This document shows, one piece after another, positions 34,993-41,996 of a stretch of DNA of 63,436 nucleotides. Within the stretch, counting starts at the first letter, position 1; each line of letters starts with the position of its first letter. The stretch comes from JAQWUY01 sp049615605 (GTDB lineage: Bacteria > Pseudomonadota > Alphaproteobacteria > JAQWUY01): assembly GCA_049615605.1 (NCBI GenBank), contig JBMZFW010000001.1:1-63436 (forward strand). The letters are read 5' to 3'. The position numbers and the translations under genes were made by a program. The notes beneath the pieces are model-generated. The model did no database searches, was not told the DNA's origin, and saw only the letters and a program-made list of their open reading frames with translations.

Positions 34993-35472
34993 TTAACGTT
35001 TTGAGAACTGGAATGAACGACGAGCTTTCGCGCGACCGTATTTCTTTCTTTCAACCACACGGGCGTCACGTGTAAGGAAACCACCTGATTTCAATACTGG
35101 ACGAAGTGTTGGTTCAAAGTTTACTAATGCTCTTGAAATACCGTGTTGGATTGCACCGGCTTGACCTGAAAGACCACCACCTTTTGCTGTACATACAACA
35201 TCAAATTGACCCGCTCTGTCAGATTTTTCAAATGGTTGGTTAAGAACCATTCTTAATACTGGGCGACCAAAGTATTTTTCAATTTCTTTGCCGTTTACGA
35301 TTACTTTACCAGAACCTGGCTTAATCCATACACGCGCAACAGATTCTTTACGACGACCCGTTGCATACGCACGACCCTGTTCGTCAAGTTTCTGTACCGC
35401 AGGAGTAGCAGTTTCAACAGCTTCTGATTTTACTTCGTTTAAGTCCGCTAATGTTTTTTTATCTTCTGTCAT
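34993..35472 (-). CDS. rpsI: Small ribosomal subunit protein uS9
   Basis: S9 binds 16S rRNA in the head of the small subunit with its C-terminal tail near the P site. The 159-residue protein has an N-terminal extension of about 30 acidic residues, as in Alphaproteobacteria, then GRRKESVARVWIKPG, VNGKEIEKYF and GGGLSGQAGAIQHGISRAL. It ends RRSFQFSKR, with the usual terminal Lys-Arg. It follows rplM by 2 bases, with AAGAGG before its ATG. Confidence 0.97.
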   Translation of the reverse strand: MTEDKKTLADLNEVKSEAVETATPAVQKLDEQGRAYATGRRKESVARVWIKPGSGKVIVNGKEIEKYFGRPVLRMVLNQPFEKSDRAGQFDVVCTAKGGGLSGQAGAIQHGISRALVNFEPTLRPVLKSGGFLTRDARVVERKKYGRAKARRSFQFSKR

Positions 35473-35474
35473 AA

Positions 35475-35939
35475 TTAGCCTCTTTTCACATTCTTAGGAT
35501 TTTGTTTTGCAAGGTCAAGCACAGTTGGTTTTTGTGCTTCATAAGGGTGCTCAGAACCAACAACAACACGAAGGTTGCGTAATTGCTGACGACCTAATGG
35601 ACCATTCGGGATCATTCTTTCAATCGCTTTCTTGATTACGCGATCTGGGTGATCACCGTCAAGTAATTGACCTGCTGTACGAGATTTAATACCACCTGGG
35701 TGACCAGTGTGCCAGTAATAAACTTTATCTTTTAATTTATTACCAGTTAAATATACTTTTTCAGCATTGATAATGATTACATTGTCACCACAATCAACGT
35801 GTGGTGTGTAAGTTGCTTTGTTCTTACCGCGTAAGATTTTTGCAACTTCTGTTGCCATACGACCTAGTACAAGATCAGTAGCATCAACAATGTACCAAGT
35901 TTTTTGTACTTCACTTGGTTTGATAGAAATTGTTTTCAT
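35475..35939 (-). CDS. rplM: Large ribosomal subunit protein uL13
   Basis: L13 is an early-assembly protein of the 50S subunit. WYIVDATDLVLGRMATEVAKIL, the YTPHVDCGD segment, YWHTGHPGGIKS and GMLP-like RMIPNGPLGRQQLRNL are conserved. The frame opens at 35954, but homologues begin at MKTISIKP, and AAAGAAA lies before that ATG at 35939, so it is preferred (154 residues). First gene of the rplM-rpsI operon. Confidence 0.96.
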   Translation of the reverse strand: MKTISIKPSEVQKTWYIVDATDLVLGRMATEVAKILRGKNKATYTPHVDCGDNVIIINAEKVYLTGNKLKDKVYYWHTGHPGGIKSRTAGQLLDGDHPDRVIKKAIERMIPNGPLGRQQLRNLRVVVGSEHPYEAQKPTVLDLAKQNPKNVKRG

Positions 35940-35995
35940 TGTATTTTCTTTCATTGTTTAAGTGTTAAAACATATACTTTTATTAAGTAGATGTA

Positions 35996-36024
35996 TTTAT
36001 ATTACCTTAAACATACAAAGTCAA
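35996..36024 (-). promoter_or_regulatory. Strong sigma-70 promoter of rplM-rpsI
   Basis: TTGACT, 17 bases, TATAAA on the minus strand: 5 of 6 matches in each box and optimal spacing. The leader to the rplM ATG would be about 50 bases. Confidence 0.75.
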
Positions 36025-36072
36025 CACAAATTAATAACAAATAACCCTTATAAAACAAGGGCTTAAATATAC

Positions 36073-36088
36073 AGGTATTATAATACCT
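36073..36088. repeat. Perfect 16-bp palindrome AGGTATTATAATACCT
   Basis: Located 25 bases after the metZ stop and about 50 bases upstream of the rplM promoter. It has no T run right behind it on the minus strand, so it could be an operator or part of a loose metZ terminator; the CCCTT/AAGGG hairpin nearby at about 36045-36063 may share that role. Confidence 0.4.
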
Positions 36089-36112
36089 ATGTTTTTAGGG
36101 GTGTTTTTTCGG

Positions 36113-37303
36113 TTATTTTAACGCTTGGACGAAGTCTTCTTTTAAATCTTCAACATCTTCAAGACCAACGCTCATACGAACGAAGTTTTCCGTAATACCA
36201 ACAGATTGACGTTCTTCTTCCGTTAGTTTTGAATGCGTTGTTGAACCTGTGTGGATAATTAAGCTTTTTGCATCGCCTAAGTTATTTGATAAATCAATAA
36301 TGTTTAATTTATCAAGAATTTCATAAGTGCGTTTTTTATCACCTTTGAAATATATACCTAGCAATGTGCCAAAGTTATTCATTTGTTTCTTCGCAAGTTC
36401 GTGTTGTGGGTGTGATGTTAAACCTGGATAGATAACCTTTTCCACACCGTCCAGTGTTTCAAGGAATTTAGCAAGTTCAATAGCATTTTCACATTGTTTG
36501 TTAATACGAAGTGATAATGTTTCCAATCCTTTAATCATATTCCACGCATTAAATGGTGATAACGATGGACCAGTATTCCTTATATATGGGAATAATACTT
36601 CATCAAACCATTCCGTGTTGTTGGTAAGAACCGCACCTGCAAGGCAACGACCCTGTCCATCAATGTGTTTAGTTGTTGAATAAATCACAACATCAGCCCC
36701 TTGTTCCAGAACCTTTTGACCAATTGGTGTGGCAAATACATTATCAGCAAATACAAATGCACCCGCTTTTTTTGCAAGTTTACAAACCGCAACAACATCA
36801 ATTAATTGTAATGTTGGATTACTTGGCGTTTCAAACACAACCGCATCTGTTGGTTTTGATAAAGCTTGTTCCCAAGCGGACAAATCAGTCCCCTCAACCA
36901 GTTCAACTTCTACACCTAATCTAGGAAGCAAAGTATTTACAACCCAAAAACAATTGCCAAACAATGCTTTTGATGCAACCAATCTGTCCCCTGGTGATAA
37001 ATGTGATTGAAGTGCCGATGAAAATGCCGCCATACCAGATGACACACCCGCACAGTGTTTTGCACCTTCAACTGCACACATTCTTTCTTCAAACATTGTG
37101 TTTGTTGGATTTGAATAACGACCATACATATAACGATTTAAATCACCATTAAATGCGTCTTCTGCGTCTTGTGATTTGTCATATACGAAACCAGATGTAA
37201 GGTATAACGCCTCACTTGTTTCATCAAACTGTGATCGTTCTTGACCTGCACGGACTTGTAGTGTTGCTGGTCTTGCTTTTGATAAATCTTTTTTCTTTGC
37301 CAT
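36113..37303 (-). CDS. metZ: O-succinylhomoserine (or O-acetylhomoserine) sulfhydrylase
   Basis: This PLP enzyme of the Cys/Met metabolism family joins sulfide to an activated homoserine to form homocysteine. YGRYSNPTNTMFEERM, the PLP Lys in YSTTKHIDGQGRCLAGAV, and ETPSNPTLQLIDV are family motifs, and the Gly-Arg-Tyr-Ser-Asn pattern with TKHIDGQGR fits MetZ. The frame opens at 37354 inside the rhodanese gene; ATG codons also exist at 37318 and 37303. Homologues begin near MAKKKDLSKARPAT, so 37303 is used, though its ribosome site is weak. The neighbouring rhodanese may handle sulfane sulfur for it. Confidence 0.9.
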   Translation of the reverse strand: MAKKKDLSKARPATLQVRAGQERSQFDETSEALYLTSGFVYDKSQDAEDAFNGDLNRYMYGRYSNPTNTMFEERMCAVEGAKHCAGVSSGMAAFSSALQSHLSPGDRLVASKALFGNCFWVVNTLLPRLGVEVELVEGTDLSAWEQALSKPTDAVVFETPSNPTLQLIDVVAVCKLAKKAGAFVFADNVFATPIGQKVLEQGADVVIYSTTKHIDGQGRCLAGAVLTNNTEWFDEVLFPYIRNTGPSLSPFNAWNMIKGLETLSLRINKQCENAIELAKFLETLDGVEKVIYPGLTSHPQHELAKKQMNNFGTLLGIYFKGDKKRTYEILDKLNIIDLSNNLGDAKSLIIHTGSTTHSKLTEEERQSVGITENFVRMSVGLEDVEDLKEDFVQALK

Positions 37304-37307
37304 TTTT

Positions 37308-37673
37308 TTAACTTTCATAATCCATTGTTGGGTGACCTGATTCAATCCAATCAATCATTCCACCTAATACATTATAACATTTATAACCTTTTTCATCAGC
37401 CATCGTTGAACTTATTTGCGACCTTCTGCCTGAACGACAAACAAAGTAAACCGTTGTATCTTTGTCAACGGAAGCTTCAAAATCCGCCAAAAAGTTTTCA
37501 TTTGGTAACATTTCTGGTGGATAAACAATCGTATTTGCCAATGTTTCCGTATCGGCAACGCTTGGAATACCAGTCCCACGCCATTCGGCTTCTGTCCTTA
37601 CATCAACAATAACAGATTTTTCATCAGATTTTATATTTTTCAACATATCGTCAATTGTTATATCAGTCCACAT
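37308..37673 (-). CDS. Rhodanese-like sulfurtransferase
   Basis: The single-domain 121-residue rhodanese has the CH2A motif DVRTEAEWRGTG, the active-site loop CRSGRRS with persulfide-forming Cys, and the C-terminal LGGMIDWIESGHP. It could pass sulfane sulfur to an acceptor or detoxify cyanide; location directly before metZ (4 bases) points to sulfur assimilation, which is inference. GGGGG(T)AAG lies just before the ATG, 6 bases after coaD. Confidence 0.9.
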   Translation of the reverse strand: MWTDITIDDMLKNIKSDEKSVIVDVRTEAEWRGTGIPSVADTETLANTIVYPPEMLPNENFLADFEASVDKDTTVYFVCRSGRRSQISSTMADEKGYKCYNVLGGMIDWIESGHPTMDYES

Positions 37674-37679
37674 AGGTTC

Positions 37680-38168
37680 TTACCCCCTTTTATCATCCAT
37701 TGCCTTTACCACAACTGGTGAAAGGAATTGGTCAACATTACCGCCAAGTCTGTGAATTTCTTTTACAAATCTTGACGATACGAATTGCTGTGTATCAGAT
37801 GCCATTAAGAATAATGTTTCCACATCATCGGCAATTTTATAATTCATAACCGCCAATTGGAATTCAAATTCAAAATCAGCAACGGCACGCAAGCCCCTGA
37901 TAATTACAGAGGCATTGTTTTTATGTGCCATATTAACAAGCAGTCCAGAAAAGCCCTGTACTTCAACCTTATCAGCCAATCCAAGTTCATTAATAACCGA
38001 TTTTATTAATTCAACCCTTTCGCTAACATTAAAAGTACTTTGCTTTGCATTATCTTCGGCAACACCAATAATTAACTTATCAAATATCTTTATTGACCTT
38101 TTAATAATGTCAATATGCCCATTTGTTATTGGATCAAAACTGCCGGGATAAACTGCTGTCTTAGTCAT
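37680..38168 (-). CDS. coaD: Phosphopantetheine adenylyltransferase
   Basis: CoaD adenylates 4'-phosphopantetheine, the fourth step of coenzyme A synthesis. The 162-residue protein begins AVYPGSFDPITNGHID, with the TxGH nucleotidyltransferase signature. VRGLRAVADFEFE-like IIRGLRAVADFEFEFQ and LMASDTQQFVSSRFVKEI are further family motifs. The open frame runs back to 38288 in a low-complexity Lys/His-rich shadow of gyrA; the ATG at 38168, overlapping the gyrA end by 8 bases, is the real start. Confidence 0.96.
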   Translation of the reverse strand: MTKTAVYPGSFDPITNGHIDIIKRSIKIFDKLIIGVAEDNAKQSTFNVSERVELIKSVINELGLADKVEVQGFSGLLVNMAHKNNASVIIRGLRAVADFEFEFQLAVMNYKIADDVETLFLMASDTQQFVSSRFVKEIHRLGGNVDQFLSPVVVKAMDDKRG

Positions 38169-41025
38169 CTTTGCCTTCTTCAACTGTTTCTTCAGATGTT
38201 TCTTCTGATTCAGATGGCGTTTCTTCCGCTTCAGCAGGTGCTTCAGATGTTTCCGCAGATGTGTTTTCACCTGTTTCTTCGCCTTCAACTTCCGTTACTT
38301 CAATTGGATTTCCATCTTCATCATATTCAACTTCATCATCACTTGAACCAAGGTCGTGTAAGTGTGCAACAGATACAACTGAACTGTCATCGCCACCTTC
38401 AACATTAAACAGTCTTACACCTTTTGAATTTCTAGATGTAAATCTGATTGAATTAGTTGGGGTTCTGATGATTTGACCACCTGTTGTTACAAGGATGATT
38501 TCATCTTCTTCTGGGAATATGCAATATGACGCGGTAATTGTTGCCTTGTCATCACGCATTTCCATATTGGCAATACCTTTACCACCACGATTTGTCACGC
38601 GGTAATCATAAGACGATGCCAATTGACCGTAACCATTACTAGATACCGTTAAAATGAAGTTTTCATTTTCAAGCATTGCCTGATAGATTGGATCTTCTAA
38701 TAACTTAGCTTTTTCCATATCTTCAACCGCATTATTAGTTTCTGGGTTATCCAGTCTTAATTTGGCACGAACCGCACCAATGTAATCGCTTCGTTGTTCC
38801 GATGTGGCATCAGAATGGTTAAGGATAGTCATTGATACAACATGGTCTTTGTCTTTTAATTTAATACCACGAACACCCACACTGTTACGACCCGCGAAAA
38901 TACGGATTGCTGTTACTGGGAATCTGATTGCCATACCCATATTAGAAGCAAGCATTACATCATCATCTTCCGAACATGTAAGTACATTGATTAAGCTGTC
39001 ACCTTCTTCTAGTTTCATTGCAATTTTACCATTTGCACGGATATTTACGAAATCAGATAATCTGTTACGACGCACTGTACCTTTTGATGTGGCAAACATT
39101 GCGAATAAGTTTTCCCAAGTATCTTCATCTTCTGGTAATGGCATAATTGCCGTGATTGTTTCGTTTTGTTCAAGTGGTAATAAGTTAATCAAAGCCTTAC
39201 CTTTTGATTGTGTATTACCAAGTGGCAAGCTGTATACTTTCATTTTGTAACAGATACCACGGCTTGAGAATAATAATAATGGTGTGTGTGTATTTTCTGC
39301 AAATACCTTAACAACGAAATCTTCGTCTTTGGTTTGCATACCAATACGACCTTTACCACCACGGCGTTGTGCACGGTATGTATCAAGTGGTACACGCTTA
39401 ATATAACCACTGTGTGTTACCGTTACAACCATATCTTCACGCTGGATTAAGTCTTCCATATCGTGTTCAAATTCACCTTCTTCAATATCCGTTTTACGCG
39501 GTGTTGCGAACTTGTCACGAATTTCAACCAATTCATTTTCCATAACAGTTAATCGTGTTTCACGCGAATAAAGAATATCCAATAATTCAGCAATTCGTTT
39601 TGAAACTTCTTCTGTTTCTTCTTCTAGCTTATCGCGTTCCATACCCGTTAAGCGTTGCAGTCTTAATTCAAGAATTGCTTTTGCTTGTGTTTCAGATAAG
39701 TTGTATTTACCGTCAACAACTTTGTGGTCTTCATCATCAATTAATTCAATGAATTTTGCTACTTCACCAGCAGCCCACTTTGTTTCCATTAATTGTGTGC
39801 GGGCAACCACTGGGTCTTTCGCATTACGAATTAATTCAATAACCGCATCAATATTGGTAATTGCAACCAATAAGCCGGCTAAGATATGGGCACGGTCGCG
39901 TGATTTACCAAGTTGGTACGAAGTTCTTCTTATTACAACTTCTTCACGGAATTCAACGAATGCTTTAATTACATCACGCAGGTTCATTAATTCTGGACGA
40001 CCTTTATTAATCGCCAGCATATTAACACCAAAGCTTGTTTGTAATGGTGTGTGTTTGAATAAGTTTGAAAGAACTACTTCAAATACAGCATCACGCTTAA
40101 TTTCAATTACAACACGAACACCATCGCGGTCAGATTCATCACGTAAGTCGGCAATGCCTTCTACGATACCTTCTTTTACCACTTCGGCAATTCGTTCAAT
40201 TAATCTTGATTTGTTAACTTGGTATGGGATTTCAGTTACAATGATTGCTTCCCTTTGACCAATTTCTTCACGGTGCGTTTTTGAACGCATTAACACCGAA
40301 CCACGACCCGTTGTTGATGCTGAATAACGACCCTTTGTACCAACGATAACACCACCAGTTGGGAAATCAGGTCCCGGTACAATGCTGTATAATTCATCAG
40401 GTGTAATATCGTGGTTATTTAAGTATGCGATACACGCATTTAATACTTCGCCTAAGTTGTGTGATGGAATGTTTGTTGCCATACCAACGGCGATACCGCC
40501 TGCACCGTTTACAAGTAAGTTAGGGAACTTGGCTGGAAGTACAGATGGTTCATTTAATGTTTCATCATAGTTTGGTACGAAATCAACAGTGTCTTTGTCA
40601 ATATCATCAAGTAATGTTTCAGATACCTTTTCAAGACGGGCTTCCGTATAACGCATAGCGGCTGGATTATCACCATCCATAGAACCGAAGTTACCTTGAC
40701 CAGATACCAGTGGTAAACGAAGTGAGAAATCCTGTGCCATACGTGCCATAGCATCGTAAATTGCGCTGTCACCGTGTGGGTGATATTTACCCATTACATC
40801 GCCGACGATACGGGCTGACTTACGGAATGGCTTTGTTGAATCATAACCATTTTCTTTCATTGTATATAAAATACGACGGTGTACTGGTTTCATACCATCA
40901 CGAACATCTGGTAATGCCCTTGATACAATTACGCTCATCGCGTAATCAAGGTATGATTTTTGCATTTCCGATTCAATTGCAATTGGCTCAATGCCTAATT
41001 CATCAGTTGTGTTAATTTCACTCAC
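38161..41025 (-). CDS. gyrA: DNA gyrase subunit A
   Basis: GyrA breaks and rejoins DNA to introduce negative supercoils with GyrB. The 954-residue protein has the catalytic Tyr in AAMRYTEARL, the quinolone region KYHPHGDSAIYDAMARMAQ with the sensitive-type Ser and Asp, and the GyrA box QRRGGKGRIG in the C-terminal pinwheel. The last 60 residues are strongly acidic and rich in Glu, Ser and Thr. The start is a GTG at 41025 with AGGA 9 bases upstream. It leads the gyrA-coaD-rhodanese-metZ run. Confidence 0.97.
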   Translation of the reverse strand: MSEINTTDELGIEPIAIESEMQKSYLDYAMSVIVSRALPDVRDGMKPVHRRILYTMKENGYDSTKPFRKSARIVGDVMGKYHPHGDSAIYDAMARMAQDFSLRLPLVSGQGNFGSMDGDNPAAMRYTEARLEKVSETLLDDIDKDTVDFVPNYDETLNEPSVLPAKFPNLLVNGAGGIAVGMATNIPSHNLGEVLNACIAYLNNHDITPDELYSIVPGPDFPTGGVIVGTKGRYSASTTGRGSVLMRSKTHREEIGQREAIIVTEIPYQVNKSRLIERIAEVVKEGIVEGIADLRDESDRDGVRVVIEIKRDAVFEVVLSNLFKHTPLQTSFGVNMLAINKGRPELMNLRDVIKAFVEFREEVVIRRTSYQLGKSRDRAHILAGLLVAITNIDAVIELIRNAKDPVVARTQLMETKWAAGEVAKFIELIDDEDHKVVDGKYNLSETQAKAILELRLQRLTGMERDKLEEETEEVSKRIAELLDILYSRETRLTVMENELVEIRDKFATPRKTDIEEGEFEHDMEDLIQREDMVVTVTHSGYIKRVPLDTYRAQRRGGKGRIGMQTKDEDFVVKVFAENTHTPLLLFSSRGICYKMKVYSLPLGNTQSKGKALINLLPLEQNETITAIMPLPEDEDTWENLFAMFATSKGTVRRNRLSDFVNIRANGKIAMKLEEGDSLINVLTCSEDDDVMLASNMGMAIRFPVTAIRIFAGRNSVGVRGIKLKDKDHVVSMTILNHSDATSEQRSDYIGAVRAKLRLDNPETNNAVEDMEKAKLLEDPIYQAMLENENFILTVSSNGYGQLASSYDYRVTNRGGKGIANMEMRDDKATITASYCIFPEEDEIILVTTGGQIIRTPTNSIRFTSRNSKGVRLFNVEGGDDSSVVSVAHLHDLGSSDDEVEYDEDGNPIEVTEVEGEETGENTSAETSEAPAEAEETPSESEETSEETVEEGKDD

Positions 41026-41235
41026 TTTATTTTATCCTAACTATCAATATATTGTTATTATTTGTTTAACTTTAAAAGTTTAAGTCAAAATATAGGACTT
41101 TACAAGCAAAAAACATAGCAACTTTTAAAATACCCCCTTTAAAATCGATTTTTGGGCTATTTTATTATTCTACACAAAAATATATGTTTAATTATTGAAA
41201 AAAATAAAAACAGGTTTTAATTGACTTAGAATCAA

Positions 41236-41283
41236 AAAAGCCAATGAGAATTTTACATTAAGTAAATGATACCATTGGCTTTT
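41236..41283 (-). terminator. Rho-independent terminator of ssb
   Basis: AAAAGCCAATG and CATTGGCTTTT pair over 11 bp, with a second small stem in the loop (ATTTAC/GTAAAT). Six T follow on the minus strand. The T-tail side is shared with the rpsI terminator (19 identical bases, 41226-41244). Confidence 0.88.
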
Positions 41284-41310
41284 GAAGATAATTAACAATT
41301 AAAATCTATT

Positions 41311-41823
41311 TTAGAATGGGATTTCATCGTCCAAATCGCTTATCGCATTATTATCGGCTGAACCCGCTGATGAAAATGCATTATCGCTTGTTTGGTTATT
41401 TGATGCGAACGAAGTACCGCCCGATTGTGCCTGTGATTGTGAATTATCATAACCACCGCCAACACTTTGTCTGCCACCTGCGCTATCAAGCATAGTAAGG
41501 CTTCCTTCAAAGTTTGTAAGGACAACTTCTGTTGTGTAAACATCTTGCCCTTGGTTATTTTGCCATTTGCGTGTTCTTAGTTGACCTTCAAGGTAAAGTT
41601 TTGAACCTTTATCAATATAACTTTCAATGATTTTAGTTAAACCACCGAATACAACAACACGGTGCCATTCAGTGCGTGTTTGGCGTTCGCCATTTTGGTC
41701 TTTCCAGCTGTCTGATGTTGCAACAGAAAAGCTTGCAACTTTATCCCCGCTTTGCGTGTTGCGGATTTCTGGCTTTGCACCAACGTTACCAACTAAAATT
41801 ACTTTATTTACACTGCCTGACAT
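41311..41823 (-). CDS. ssb: Single-stranded DNA-binding protein
   Basis: SSB coats single-stranded DNA in replication and repair. The 170-residue protein has an OB fold in the first 110 residues (VNKVILVGNVGAKPEIR, TEWHRVVVFGGL, GSKLYLEGQLRTRKW). A flexible Gly/Ser/Gln/Asn-rich linker leads to the acidic tip DLDDEIPF, which docks partner proteins. AAGGA precedes the ATG. It is divergent from uvrA, as in many Proteobacteria. Confidence 0.97.
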   Translation of the reverse strand: MSGSVNKVILVGNVGAKPEIRNTQSGDKVASFSVATSDSWKDQNGERQTRTEWHRVVVFGGLTKIIESYIDKGSKLYLEGQLRTRKWQNNQGQDVYTTEVVLTNFEGSLTMLDSAGGRQSVGGGYDNSQSQAQSGGTSFASNNQTSDNAFSSAGSADNNAISDLDDEIPF

Positions 41824-41929
41824 TATTTTTTCCTTACTTTCAAACTGTTATTATTAATATTATTTTTTGCAAATAAAACTTTAACAGGTTTTAACAAAAC
41901 TTTAAACAAAAAAATATATTTATTTTATC

Positions 41930-41958
41930 TTAACAACGACACATATATGTGGTACAAT
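41930..41958 (+). promoter_or_regulatory. Promoter of uvrA-trmFO with a palindrome in its spacer
   Basis: TTAACA, 17 bases, TACAAT. The spacer holds the perfect 12-bp palindrome CACATATATGTG (41940-41951), a good place for a repressor. The usual alphaproteobacterial LexA site, two GTTC words 7 bases apart, is absent from the ssb-uvrA spacer. Confidence 0.5.
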
Positions 41959-41996
41959 TTCCAATTCGTAATAATAAAAATAAAAGGCAAATAATA

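Noticed and set aside
38169..38288. N-terminal 40-codon extension of coaD rich in Lys and His
   Set aside because: It is the shifted-frame reading of the acidic GyrA tail. CoaD starts at MTKTAVYPGSFDP.
41824..41996. Classic alphaproteobacterial SOS box in the ssb-uvrA spacer
   Set aside because: No pair of GTTC or GAAC words 7 bases apart is present.
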